Notes: generated by a model from the sequence alone, not told the origin. Positions 17,824-26,409 are shown, counted from the stretch's first letter. The stretch: DNA of 64,000 nucleotides from Nocardia sp. NBC_00416 (GCF_036032445.1 NZ_CP107932.1:2172501-2236500), one strand, 5' to 3'. Numbers and translations are program-made.

Positions 17824-18531
17824 TCACCAGGGCAGGGCTCCAGTGGCATCGAAATAGCCTCCGGTCGGTCCGTCGCGACCGATCTCGGCCATCCGCACGA
17901 TGACTTCGGCGGCCTCCTCGACGGTTCCGGTTCCGGTGTGCCCGTTCAGATCGGTTTTCGTGAATCCCGGCTCCACCGCATTGATCCGCATGTCCGGATA
18001 CGCCTTCGCGTAGTGCACGGTGAGTGCGTTGACCGCGGTCTTGGACGCGGGATAGGCGACACCCGGATACGCGCGCGCCGCCGTGCCCGCAGTCGAGATC
18101 CGGGTCAGTGACGCCAGGCCGCTGCTGACATTGACGACGACCGGAGCAGTGGACCGTTGCAGGAGCGGGAGGAACGCGTGCAGAACACGCACCGTGCCGA
18201 ATACATTGGTCTCGAATGTCCGACGCATCGTGTCCACGGTCAGATCGGCCGCGCCGAGGGTCGTATCCGCCCCCATCTCGGCCTGGACACCGGCATTGTT
18301 GATGAGAACGTCCAATCCCCCGCCCGCCTCGATGATCCCGGCCGCGGACACCACGGACGCCTCGTCGGTGATATCGAGAGGCAGCGCGCGGCCGCCCGAT
18401 TCGGCGGCGGCGCGGCGGCCGCGTTCGGCGTCGCGGCAACCGAGATAGACGATATGCCCGGCGGCGACCAGCCGTCGCGCCGTCGCGAATCCGATGCCCT
18501 TGTTGGCCCCGGTGATCAATGTCGTTGTCAT
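17824..18531 (-). CDS. Short-chain dehydrogenase/reductase
   Basis: The 235-residue classical SDR has the NAD(P) loop TLITGANKGIGFATA, NNAG (VLINNAGVQAEMG), the catalytic Ser in NVSSGLASL and YxxxK in YPASKTAVNAL, and PG in EPGFTKTD. It resembles NADPH carbonyl-reductase-like SDRs. The promoter at 18538-18568 has a MerR-type layout and places the transcription start at or next to the ATG, suggesting a leaderless mRNA. No MerR regulator gene is in the window. The substrate cannot be assigned. Confidence 0.92.
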   Translation of the reverse strand: MTTTLITGANKGIGFATARRLVAAGHIVYLGCRDAERGRRAAAESGGRALPLDITDEASVVSAAGIIEAGGGLDVLINNAGVQAEMGADTTLGAADLTVDTMRRTFETNVFGTVRVLHAFLPLLQRSTAPVVVNVSSGLASLTRISTAGTAARAYPGVAYPASKTAVNALTVHYAKAYPDMRINAVEPGFTKTDLNGHTGTGTVEEAAEVIVRMAEIGRDGPTGGYFDATGALPW

Positions 18532-18537
18532 ACGTCA

Positions 18538-18568
18538 ACGCTAGAATCTCGAGCGCGCTCGAAGTCAA
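18538..18568 (-). promoter_or_regulatory. MerR-type promoter with 19-bp spacer and 14-bp palindrome
   Basis: On the minus strand a -35 TTGACT (18563-18568) and a -10 TAGCGT (18538-18543) are separated by exactly 19 bp. The spacer holds the perfect palindrome TCGAGCGCGCTCGA (18549-18562). Over-long 19-bp spacers with a central palindrome are the signature of promoters activated by MerR-family regulators. The -10 ends 6 bases before the SDR ATG, so the transcript is probably leaderless. Confidence 0.72.
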
Positions 18569-18910
18569 GCGCAGGCACTTCCACGAATGCGTCCTCCAGC
18601 CGACCCGGCTCGTGATCGGCGGCCACTCGCGATCCCACCCCATTTCGGAGGAGCGATCTTCCGTATAAGCTGTCACGGACTCGGGCGTGGCGGGCCGAAA
18701 TTTGGCCGCGCCGGGCTGCTACGACGCCTGTGCGACCACGATGCGCTCACCTGGGTGCGAGGCGGCGCGCGGCGCGGATCCCGCCCGCGGCGATACCGCC
18801 CCGGTACGCTGTACAACCGGCTGTGCTCGCCACTATGCACGGTCGCTCGCGACACGCCAGGGTTTTACTCTGCCGGGGTCAATCGGTCGTGATCCCGTAC
18901 GACAGCTCGA
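18569..18910. other. Intergenic stretch without recognisable gene
   Basis: Between the MerR-type promoter of the SDR and the inverted repeat before the carbonic anhydrase I see no credible coding frame, RNA gene or repeat. Confidence 0.5.
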
Positions 18911-18930
18911 GAATGTGGATGCGGACATTC
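18911..18930. promoter_or_regulatory. Inverted repeat upstream of carbonic anhydrase
   Basis: GAATGT (18911-18916) and ACATTC (18925-18930) form a perfect 6-bp inverted repeat with an 8-base spacer, 36 bases before the start codon. It is a possible operator; the regulator is unknown. Confidence 0.35.
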
Positions 18931-18966
18931 GCATATTCAGACGTCGACGAACGGAGGTCGGTACAT

Positions 18967-19458
18967 ATGACAGCTACCGATGACTATGTGGCCAACAACG
19001 CGCAGTACGCGGCGCAGTTCAGTGGACCGCTGCCCCTTCCGCCCAGCAAGCACACCGCCGTGGTCGCCTGCATGGACGCCCGGCTGGACGTGTACCGGAT
19101 CCTCGGCCTGCAGGAGGGCGAGGCCCATGTCATCCGCAATGCGGGCGGCGTCGTCACCGACGACGAGATCCGCTCGCTGGCGATCAGCCAGCGACTACTC
19201 GGCACCACCGAGATCATCCTGATCCACCACACCGATTGCGGGATGCTGACCTTCACCGACGACGATTTCAAACGCGCCATCCAGGACGAAACCGGGATCA
19301 AGCCCACCTGGTCGGCCGAAGCGTTCACCGACTTGAACGAGGATGTGCGGCAATCGCTGCGACGGATCGAGGCCAGCCCCTTCGTCACCAAGACCTCCTC
19401 GCTGCGCGGATTCGTCTTCGATGTCGCCACCGGCAAGCTCGAGGAAGTCACCGCCTGA
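18967..19458 (+). CDS. Beta-class carbonic anhydrase
   Basis: The 163-residue protein interconverts CO2 and bicarbonate with zinc. The zinc ligands and dyad are visible: Cys, Asp and Arg in VVACMDARLD (about residues 32-41) and His/Cys in LIHHTDCGM (about 85-93). The N-terminal IRNAGG segment matches the short beta-carbonic anhydrases of mycobacteria (Rv1284 type). The ATG at 18967 follows GGAGG by 9 bases. It is a single gene with its own promoter region. Confidence 0.93.
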   Translation: MTATDDYVANNAQYAAQFSGPLPLPPSKHTAVVACMDARLDVYRILGLQEGEAHVIRNAGGVVTDDEIRSLAISQRLLGTTEIILIHHTDCGMLTFTDDDFKRAIQDETGIKPTWSAEAFTDLNEDVRQSLRRIEASPFVTKTSSLRGFVFDVATGKLEEVTA

Positions 19459-19536
19459 AATCGGGCAGCTGAACAGCACGCGGGGCGGCGCGGCGATCAC
19501 CGTCGGATCCGGTGATCGCGGCGTGGCTCCGGTCGC

Positions 19537-20454
19537 TCAGAGTCCGCCCTGCGCAGCGAGCACATCGAAGGCGGCCTCCGCGCTGCGCCACAGCACATCC
19601 ATCTCCGCCCGGACCGCCGGCTCCGCCGCCGGATCCTGCAGGGCCAGGCCGTTGCCGAAGATCACCACGTTCGCGCCGGCGTCGACCAGCCGCAACAGTG
19701 GCCCGGTCACCACTCCGGCACCGAAGACGGCATCCAGTCCCTCACCCACGAAATAGAACCGCCACAGTGGTCCCAGATCTCCGCCGTAGATCGTTTCGGT
19801 GAGGTCGACGATGAGCGAGCCGTGACTGGCGATCGCGTCGACGATCACGAAATGATCCCGTGCGTTCGCCGGTACGGCACGGGTCGCGGCGACGGCATTG
19901 GACAGATCGACGGTGAGGTGGGCGTTGTAACCCGCCATCGCCACCCGTCCCGCGGACAACTCGCACCGGCGGGCGAGCGCGAAATAGTGCGCCCACTGCG
20001 GTTCGGTGGGCGCGCCGGTGAACTCCGCGTGCACATTGCGCAGCAACCGCAGCAGCAGATCGAGGCTGATGCGGTGCGCCCATTCGGGATCATCGAACGC
20101 GGCCGGATTCCGTTGCAGCGGCATCACCGCGGCCTGCTCGACGGCATCGAGCCCCAGCGGGAGCAGCCCGCGCCGATCTCGATGCGCGACCAGGATCTCG
20201 GTGATCCGCCGATGCTGTTCCACCGCCCGCTCGAGCCGAGCCAGCGAGGAGCCGGATTCGTCGTCCGTCAGTGCCGAGGTGTCGGACAGTTCGACGATCT
20301 CGGCCACGGCCGCCGCCGACAGTGGTGCGCCACAGGCGGTATCGACCTCGGCCGCGGCGGTCCGCGCCGGTGCCGACAGCGCGAATACGACGGACAACAC
20401 AGTTGCGGCGACGACCACGAGATAGCTCGGCCGCGCGGGACGTTCGCTGGACAT
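19537..20454 (-). CDS. Secreted or lipid-anchored DUF5995-like protein
   Basis: The 305-residue protein has an N-terminal signal segment (hydrophobic about residues 11-35, ending in TAAAEV). The segment GRVAMAGYNAHLTVDLSNAVAAT resembles the AGxNAHINxDLxxAV motif of DUF5995 proteins, and the flanking helices (WAHYFALARRCE) fit. No catalytic residues can be named and the family has no known function. It converges on the carbonic anhydrase gene. The assignment to DUF5995 is from memory of the motif. Confidence 0.65.
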   Translation of the reverse strand: MSSERPARPSYLVVVAATVLSVVFALSAPARTAAAEVDTACGAPLSAAAVAEIVELSDTSALTDDESGSSLARLERAVEQHRRITEILVAHRDRRGLLPLGLDAVEQAAVMPLQRNPAAFDDPEWAHRISLDLLLRLLRNVHAEFTGAPTEPQWAHYFALARRCELSAGRVAMAGYNAHLTVDLSNAVAATRAVPANARDHFVIVDAIASHGSLIVDLTETIYGGDLGPLWRFYFVGEGLDAVFGAGVVTGPLLRLVDAGANVVIFGNGLALQDPAAEPAVRAEMDVLWRSAEAAFDVLAAQGGL

Positions 20455-20559
20455 GCGTATTCCGCTTTCACTCGACGACGGACGACTGGGCCGAGAAACC
20501 TATCTGCGGTGGAGCCGGAACAGCGGTGTTCGCGCGAGCCGCCCGATCGGGCGCGGGCC

Positions 20560-20785
20560 TCAGACTAGCCCAGCTTCCGCCCGGATCCCGGTCGCCGCCT
20601 GTGGAGTCGGCCGGTCGGGTCGACCACGAAAGACGCGACGGTAGGCGGCCGGGGTGGTGCCGACCTGATCCTCTGATCGGCGGGCCAGGGTCCGCGCGGA
20701 AAGTCCCGCCGCGGCAGCCGTATCGGTCACCGTAACCGGCCGATCGAGTCGGCCGAGACTCCATTGCCGCAGGGTGAATGACGGA
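20560..20785 (-). pseudogene. AraC/XylS-family DNA-binding domain remnant
   Basis: Reading the minus strand from about 20785 to a TGA at 20560-20562 gives LRQWSLGRLDRPVTVTDTA, then AAAAGLSARTLARRSEDQ and VGTTPAAYRRVFRGRP. This is the C-terminal double HTH of GlxA-type AraC regulators (the SxRTLARRF...GTTPxxY motif). The HTH signature Phe (RRF) is Ser here. No upstream amidotransferase-like domain or start codon is found before the LLM gene end at 20840, so this is a 5'-deleted fragment. Confidence 0.6.
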
Positions 20786-20839
20786 CCACCCCGCCCGCGT
20801 ACCCCGCGCCGGCTGACGGGGTGCGCGGGTCCGTCGCGT

Positions 20840-21721
20840 TCAGCGCGACCCGATCAGCTCCAGCGTTTCCTCCAGGACGCCGAGCCCCACCGAACTCGGA
20901 ACCAGGATGAACTCGTCGAGCCCCGCGGCCTCCGCGGCGTCGAGCGTGCGGTGCAGCGCTTCGGCGTCGAATGTCTTCATGGAAGCGGCGGCGCCCGCGG
21001 CATTGTCGGCACCGAGAAAACCCAGGTACTCCGCCGTGAAATCGCGGAGCACGGCATCGGGCTCGGCCACGCCCAGGGCGTAGAAGCATCCGCTCACCAA
21101 TCGTGGCGGTTCGCGATCGGCACCGGCCCAGGCACGCCGCGCGGCATCGGCGGACCATTCGATCTCGCCGGGCACCCCGCCCACACTGAACGCGACCACA
21201 CCGTCGGCCCACTGCGCGGCGCGGGCCAGCGATTTCGGTCCGAGGGCGCCCGCGAGCACGGGCGGGCCGCCGGGCTGGACGCAGGACGGGCCGATTGGGT
21301 CGGCCCCGTCGGCCGGAGGCTCACCCGCCCACAGCGCCCGCAACTCGGCGACGGCGCGATCCAGCCGGTCGTGTCGACGACCGAAACCCGAGGCGAGACT
21401 GCGATAATCGTCGGCGCGGCCGCCTACCCCGACGCCGAGAGTGAAGCGCCCGTCGGACAGCACGTCCAGGGTCGCGGACTGCTTCGCCACGAGTGCCACC
21501 GGATGCGCCGGCAGCACCGAGACGTTGGCGAAGATCCGCACCCGCTCCGTCACGGCGGCGGCAGCGGCCAGGGTCGTCCACATCTCCGGGTTGTGAAAGG
21601 CCATTCGCTCACCGCACGAGATACTCGAAACCGGCCCTTGGTCGGCGAGCCGGCACCACTCGACGGTGGCGGCCCGGTCGTATCCTCGGCACATCGTGGG
21701 CAACGCGATCCCGATATCCAT
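20840..21721 (-). CDS. F420-dependent LLM-class oxidoreductase
   Basis: The 293-residue luciferase-like protein has an N-terminal MDIGIALPTMCRGYD and the hallmark ATLDVLSDGRFTLGVGVGGRADDY (about residues 87-110). The start is placed at ATG 21721, which gives the usual family N-terminus; longer in-frame starts add 32 residues without homology-like character. A 12-bp palindrome lies about 35 bases upstream. The substrate is unknown. It is a separate lineage from the LLM protein at 15778, as judged by low visible identity. Confidence 0.83.
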   Translation of the reverse strand: MDIGIALPTMCRGYDRAATVEWCRLADQGPVSSISCGERMAFHNPEMWTTLAAAAAVTERVRIFANVSVLPAHPVALVAKQSATLDVLSDGRFTLGVGVGGRADDYRSLASGFGRRHDRLDRAVAELRALWAGEPPADGADPIGPSCVQPGGPPVLAGALGPKSLARAAQWADGVVAFSVGGVPGEIEWSADAARRAWAGADREPPRLVSGCFYALGVAEPDAVLRDFTAEYLGFLGADNAAGAAASMKTFDAEALHRTLDAAEAAGLDEFILVPSSVGLGVLEETLELIGSR

Positions 21722-21755
21722 CGCCCCAGCATCGGGCACCTCACCCCGCTTTGCA

Positions 21756-21767
21756 AGAACATGTTCT
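21756..21767. promoter_or_regulatory. 12-bp palindrome AGAACATGTTCT (TetR/KstR-like operator)
   Basis: A perfect palindrome AGAACATGTTCT lies 34 bases upstream of the LLM start. With flanks it reads A-AGAACATGTTCT-A, one mismatch from the KstR-type pattern TnnAACnnGTTnnA that controls sterol catabolism in mycolic-acid bacteria. Other TetR regulators use similar sites. Confidence 0.5.
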
Positions 21768-21859
21768 AGTTCGACCCGATGAGGGATCGAGCGCACCGGC
21801 CCGACCAGCACCGTCACTCGCCCGCGGTGGCACCCGATAGAGACCGATCGGTCCGGTAC

Positions 21860-22180
21860 TCAGCCGCCTCCGCCGCAGCCACCGCCTCCGCCGCCACATC
21901 CGCCCCCGCCGCAGCCACCTCCGCTGCCGCTGTCTCCGCTGCTGCTGTCACCGCCGCCGTCTCGGCCCCCGACATACCAGCCGCCTGCCGCCGCCCCGGC
22001 CGCTCCGGCCGAGCGGGAGCGGGCGCGCAGCGGAGCACGACCCTGCCGGAATCTGCGCACCAGGGCCGTCACCACGAGAACCACCGCCAGCGCGAAGAAC
22101 CACCCACCCGTCACGAATCCGAAGATATCGGTCAGGATGAGACCCCCCAGTGCGGCCGCTGCAGCCGAAATGTACAGCAC
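21860..22180 (-). CDS. Small membrane protein with Gly/Cys-rich C-terminal tail
   Basis: The 106-residue protein starts at a GTG preceded by GGGAGG. It has two hydrophobic segments (about residues 2-18 and 20-38) and a basic stretch RRFRQGRAPLRARSR, and ends in an almost pure Gly tail interrupted by three regularly placed Cys residues (GGGCGGGGCGGGGGGCGGGG). Similar tails terminate some actinobacterial membrane proteins (for example TIGR04222-type), but I cannot assign a family. The Cys spacing could suit metal binding or disulphides. Confidence 0.6.
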   Translation of the reverse strand: MLYISAAAAALGGLILTDIFGFVTGGWFFALAVVLVVTALVRRFRQGRAPLRARSRSAGAAGAAAGGWYVGGRDGGGDSSSGDSGSGGGCGGGGCGGGGGGCGGGG

Positions 22181-22407
22181 GGTACCTCCCCGGAAATTCG
22201 AACTGTCGCGAGAGAGATTACCCGGCAACGGTTCCCGGTGGCCACCTCGAATGAGCTTGCCCGCCGCCGGGCCGGTGCGCCCGGCCGGTCGGCCCCGGAC
22301 CCGCGGCAAAGGTAGGGTACAGGCGAGAGTCGGCGAGAACGGCGAACCGCCCGCGGTGATCGACCGTCTACCGGTGAAGCGATGCCCGTGCAGAGATCGG
22401 TGACGAA

Positions 22408-23520
22408 ATGACGGCAAAAGCCGCCACACGAGATGTTCCTGTCGACCGGATCGAGGTCTCACCGCCTCCGGAACCGGCGGCGCGCGCACACCGCAGTGAC
22501 TATTCGGTCCTGTTGCGGCGAGTGCGCGACGCGGGTTTGCTGGACCGGCGATTGTCGTACTACGCCTGGAAAGGCGGGGCCGTCGTAGCGGCGCTGATCG
22601 CCGGTTGGACGGCGTTCGCGCTGATCGGCGACTCGTGGTGGCAGCTCGCCGTCGCCGCCTTCCTCGCCGCGATATTCGCCCAGCTCGCCTTCCTCGGCCA
22701 CGATGCCGGGCACCGGCAGATCTTCGGCAGCCGACGTGCCGACTACCTGGTGGGGACGCTGTTCGGGAACCTCGCCATCGGGGTGAGCATCGGCTGGTGG
22801 ACGAGCAACCACAACCGTCACCACGCGCATCCCAATACCGAGGATGCCGACCCCGACATCATGGGAGTCCTGGCCCATTCCAGCGTGCGGGCGCGCGCGG
22901 GCCGCGGCCTGCGCAGAGTGATCTTCCGCTATCAGGGCTGGTTGTTCTTCCCGATGCTGCTCCTGGAAGGCGCCAGCCTGCACTATTCGAGTGTCCGGGC
23001 GATCGTGCGGCGCGATATCCCCCGGCGCGGCCTCGAGGCGGCACTGTTGCTCGCGCACGCCGCCGGGTACCTGGCCATCGTGTTCCTGGTCCTCTCACCG
23101 GTCAAGGCGGTCGTTTTCATCGCGGTGCAGCAGGGACTGTTCGGCCTCTACATGGGCTCCAGTTTCGCGCCCAACCACAAGGGCATGGCGGTATTGCCGG
23201 CCGGCGACTCCACCGACTACCTGCGCCGCCAGGTGCTCACCTCGCGCAATGTCCGCGGCGGGCCCGTCGTCGATACGGCTTTCGGCGGCCTCAACTACCA
23301 GATCGAGCATCATCTGTTCCCCTCCATGCCCCGGCCCAATCTGCGCCGGGCTCAGCCGATGGTCGCGCAGTACTGCGCCGAGATCGGCGTGCCCTATTGC
23401 GAGACCGGGTTGATCGCCTCCTATACGCAGTCGGTCGGCCACCTGAACACTGTCGGAAAGTCCACCCGGCGCGGCGCCGCGGCGGCCGCCGCCCCCGCCG
23501 ATTCCGAATCGGAGCGGTGA
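22408..23520 (+). CDS. Membrane fatty acid desaturase (FADS superfamily)
   Basis: The 370-residue di-iron acyl desaturase has three histidine boxes: HDAGH (GHDAGHRQ, about residue 98), HNRHH (WTSNHNRHHAHPN, about 133) and QIEHH (GGLNYQIEHHLFP, about 300). Hydrophobic segments flank them (about 53-90, 174-190, 215-250). The QxxHH third box places it with linoleoyl-CoA/front-end-like desaturases rather than stearoyl-ACP enzymes. It acts in the membrane on acyl chains and needs an electron donor, which is not encoded next to it. Single gene. Confidence 0.92.
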   Translation: MTAKAATRDVPVDRIEVSPPPEPAARAHRSDYSVLLRRVRDAGLLDRRLSYYAWKGGAVVAALIAGWTAFALIGDSWWQLAVAAFLAAIFAQLAFLGHDAGHRQIFGSRRADYLVGTLFGNLAIGVSIGWWTSNHNRHHAHPNTEDADPDIMGVLAHSSVRARAGRGLRRVIFRYQGWLFFPMLLLEGASLHYSSVRAIVRRDIPRRGLEAALLLAHAAGYLAIVFLVLSPVKAVVFIAVQQGLFGLYMGSSFAPNHKGMAVLPAGDSTDYLRRQVLTSRNVRGGPVVDTAFGGLNYQIEHHLFPSMPRPNLRRAQPMVAQYCAEIGVPYCETGLIASYTQSVGHLNTVGKSTRRGAAAAAAPADSESER

Positions 23521-23862
23521 TCGGCGCGTTCCTGGGCCGGCGAGAGTCGGCTCCGGACGCTGCTCCGCGCGTTCCGTCGCCGGAGAGCTCGCCGTCCGGT
23601 CCCTCGGCCGCCGTTCGATGACGCGGGTACCGGCCGAGAGGCGGACACGACCGAACCGCCGGCGACCGCGGCTGCGCGAGCCGCGTAACTCTTCCGCGGG
23701 ACCGGGCACCGGCGTCGCGAATACGGCGCGGTATCCGCACAACCCGCCGGACGACGAACATAAGTGCAGTTCAGAGCGGTGGAGATAGCTCGAGGCAGAG
23801 CGTAACTCGACGTTTACCTCTGAACCTTGTCGCGTAACCCGCCGCGGACGCACGCTACGGAT
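23521..23862. other. Intergenic stretch, no gene recognised
   Basis: These 342 bases between the desaturase and the GntR gene hold only antisense and out-of-frame openings with no codon bias or motif. I see no terminator or repeat I could defend. Confidence 0.5.
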
Positions 23863-24696
23863 ATGCACCACACCGCCGAACACGACGAGCGACTCGACCC
23901 GGGCGACGCGGCGCGCGACCGTCCGATCTTCGAGGGACAGATCCGCCGTCTGTTGCCGACCTCGGGACATCTGATGGCTCGCCGCCTGCGCGACCTGCTC
24001 CGTGCGGAGCTGCGGTCCGGGGCGTTCGGCGGGGGCCGGCTGCCCGGCGAATCCGAGCTGATGGCCCGGCATCGAGCCTCCCGTGACGTGGTCCGGGCGG
24101 CACTCGACCTGTTGCGGCGGGACGGCCTGATCGAACGCAGGCGCGGACTCGGCACCCTGCCGATCCGCGAGGAGTACATCGTCGCGGGAGCGCCGCCGCC
24201 CGCGGGCCGGTCACTGGAGGCGCATCTGGCGCTCGGCCGGATCGCACCGCGCCTGCTGCACTGGGCATGGATACCCGCGCCGCCGGTGATCGCCGCACGG
24301 CTGAGCGACGTCGCCGTGGGCGAGGACTGCCTGTGCATCGAATACGTCCTGCTCCTCGACGACCGTCCGCTCGCCGTGTTCACCAACTACCTGCGCGCGC
24401 CCGAGGCCGGCGGTGTCGACCAGGCCGTCTTTCGCGACGACTTCTACTCCCTGCTGCACACCGGGGGTATCGATATCGCCGGCTGCGATGTCGGGGTCCA
24501 GGCCGCGCGCGCCGACGACTGCGCGGCCGCCCTGTTGCATGTGCTGCCCGGTGAGCCCGTACTCCTGGTGGAGCAGACGATCCGCGACGGCACGGGCGCC
24601 GCGATCGATTACGCGCTCGGCACCTGCCGCGGCGAACTCCAGCTGGAGATCGGCGGTATCCCCCGAATAGATATGACCGCGGCGCTTCCACGCTGA
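23863..24696 (+). CDS. GntR-family regulator with UTRA effector domain
   Basis: The 277-residue protein has an N-terminal winged helix GntR domain (about 30-95: MARRLRDLLRAELRSGAFGGGRLPGESELMARHRASRDVVRAALDLL contains the PxExxL...SRxxVRxAL signature) and a C-terminal UTRA-like ligand domain. The start is set at ATG 23863; an upstream TTG frame is possible. It is followed 124 bases downstream by an amidase and a coupled small protein, so it probably regulates them. The effector is unknown. Confidence 0.85.
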   Translation: MHHTAEHDERLDPGDAARDRPIFEGQIRRLLPTSGHLMARRLRDLLRAELRSGAFGGGRLPGESELMARHRASRDVVRAALDLLRRDGLIERRRGLGTLPIREEYIVAGAPPPAGRSLEAHLALGRIAPRLLHWAWIPAPPVIAARLSDVAVGEDCLCIEYVLLLDDRPLAVFTNYLRAPEAGGVDQAVFRDDFYSLLHTGGIDIAGCDVGVQAARADDCAAALLHVLPGEPVLLVEQTIRDGTGAAIDYALGTCRGELQLEIGGIPRIDMTAALPR

Positions 24697-24820
24697 TCGC
24701 GTCCGGTGCGCCACCGCACCGGCCGACCGCTCCGGCTTTCCCGCCGACAGCCCTCGAGCCGTCCGTGCTCGAGCTCTTGCGCACAGCGCAGACCGTTCGC
24801 TCCCGAGAACGAGGACCAGA

Positions 24821-26257
24821 ATGACGACGACAGTCCCGACCACCACCTTGCCGACACTCACCGACGCGGCGAGCGCCCTGCGCCGCCGCGAGACGACGGC
24901 CACCGAACTCGTCGAACAGGCCATCGCCGCGGCCGACGCCGCCGATGGCGATATCGGGGTGTACCTGGCCCGTTTCGACGATCGTGCGCGCGCCGCGGCC
25001 GCCCGCGCGGATGAAAAGTTCGCGGCCGGTCTGCCACTCGGCCCGCTCGAGGGAATCCCGCTGGGAATCAAGGATATTCTCGCCCATTCGCACGGACCGA
25101 CCACCGCGCAGAGCCTGGTGCTGGATCCGGCGTGGGGCGCCTCGATCGGCGACTGCGCTGTCGTGCGCAGGCTCGAGCGCGCGGGCGCCATCGTGACCGG
25201 GAAAACCACCACCATGGAGTTCGCCATCGGCGCACCCGACCCGGACAAGCCTTTCCCGGTACCGCGCAACGCCTGGGATACCACCCGCTGGGCAGGTGGC
25301 TCGAGTTCGGGATCGGGCAGCGGTGTGGCCGCCGGGATGTTCTGCGGCGCGATCGGAACCGATACCGCGGGCAGTATCCGCATTCCGGCGGCGTTCAACG
25401 GCATCACCGGTCTGAAACCGACCTTCGGTCGGGTGCCGAAATCCGGTGTGGTTCCGCTGGGCTACACCCTCGACCACGTGGGTCCGATGGCGCGCAGCGC
25501 CGCCGACTGCGCCGTGATGCTCGCCGCCGTCGCGGGATTCGACGGGTCCGATCCGTACAGTTCGCGTACTCCCATCGATGACTATGCCGGGGCGCTGACC
25601 GGCGACCTGCGCGGCGTCACCATCGGTGTGGACGATCTGGAGCGGTACGCGACCGGCGGCATCGACCCGGCGCAGCCCGCACTGTTCGGCGCGGCACTCG
25701 AGGCGCTGCGGGCGGCGGGGGCGAAGGTGGTTCCGATCGAGGTACCGATGTACCAGGAGCTCACCGCAATCGACTTCGTCGTCATGCTCGCCGAGGCGCA
25801 CGCCTACCACCGGCAGACCCTGCGCACCCGGTGGTCCGATTACGGGCGGGCGACCCGGATAATCCTGGCCGGCGGGGCCGGGATCGGGGGTCCCGATTAT
25901 GTTCAGGCGCAACGTGTCCGGCGCATCGCCCAGCAGCGGATGGCCGAACTGCTCGACACGGTGGACCTGGTCGTCACACCGACCGGCCACCTCGGCGCGC
26001 CCGCCCTGGACACGATGGACCCGCTCGACCCGCTCGGCGTCCTGCCCTCCCTGCACACCCCGTACTGGAATCCGCTGGGCAACCCGACCCTGGCGGTGCC
26101 GATCGGACTGTCCAGCGAGGGCACTCCGCTGTCGATGTCCCTCTCCGGCAGCCCTTTCGCGGAGGCGGCGGTGCTGCGCGCCGGCGACGCCTTCCAACGC
26201 CGCACCGGCCACCACACCCAGATCCCGGCCACCGTCGAACGAGGAGGAGCTCGATGA
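24821..26257 (+). CDS. Amidase signature family enzyme
   Basis: The 478-residue amidohydrolase has the Ser-Ser-Lys triad: Lys in GIPLGIKDILAH (about 83), the cis-Ser in WAGGSSSGSGSGVAAG and the nucleophile Ser in GTDTAGSIRIPAAFNG (about 185). The family hydrolyses amides such as indoleacetamide or allophanate-type compounds; the substrate here is not predictable. It lies downstream of a GntR regulator, and its TGA overlaps the ATG of a 51-codon gene. Confidence 0.93.
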   Translation: MTTTVPTTTLPTLTDAASALRRRETTATELVEQAIAAADAADGDIGVYLARFDDRARAAAARADEKFAAGLPLGPLEGIPLGIKDILAHSHGPTTAQSLVLDPAWGASIGDCAVVRRLERAGAIVTGKTTTMEFAIGAPDPDKPFPVPRNAWDTTRWAGGSSSGSGSGVAAGMFCGAIGTDTAGSIRIPAAFNGITGLKPTFGRVPKSGVVPLGYTLDHVGPMARSAADCAVMLAAVAGFDGSDPYSSRTPIDDYAGALTGDLRGVTIGVDDLERYATGGIDPAQPALFGAALEALRAAGAKVVPIEVPMYQELTAIDFVVMLAEAHAYHRQTLRTRWSDYGRATRIILAGGAGIGGPDYVQAQRVRRIAQQRMAELLDTVDLVVTPTGHLGAPALDTMDPLDPLGVLPSLHTPYWNPLGNPTLAVPIGLSSEGTPLSMSLSGSPFAEAAVLRAGDAFQRRTGHHTQIPATVERGGAR

Positions 26258-26409
26258 GCACCGATACCACTGTTTCCTGGACCGACGACGCCGCGGAGAA
26301 CGCCGCGGTCGACACCATGTACCGCGTGGTGGGTGAGATGGCGGCGCTGCTGCACGGATTCGAGGGTGCCCGCTACACCGATCCGAGCGGCGGTTACACC
26401 GTCGGCTGA
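26254..26409 (+). CDS. Small protein translationally coupled to amidase
   Basis: The 51-residue protein starts at an ATG that overlaps the amidase stop (ATGA at 26254-26257) and follows a strong GAGGAGGAG. It is acidic at the start (TDDAAENAAVD), has a helix MYRVVGEMAALLHGF and ends in Tyr/Gly (YTDPSGGYTVG). I do not recognise it. Placement recalls AtzG-type small subunits that pair with amidases of the AtzE type, but the sequence does not obviously match. Its 3' end overlaps the end of the convergent HxlR gene by 16 bases. Confidence 0.65.
   Translation: MSTDTTVSWTDDAAENAAVDTMYRVVGEMAALLHGFEGARYTDPSGGYTVG

Noticed and set aside
18687..18983. Plus-strand frames between the SDR and carbonic anhydrase
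   Set aside because: Arg/Cys-rich, no homology-like motifs; the region is better explained as two promoter regions.
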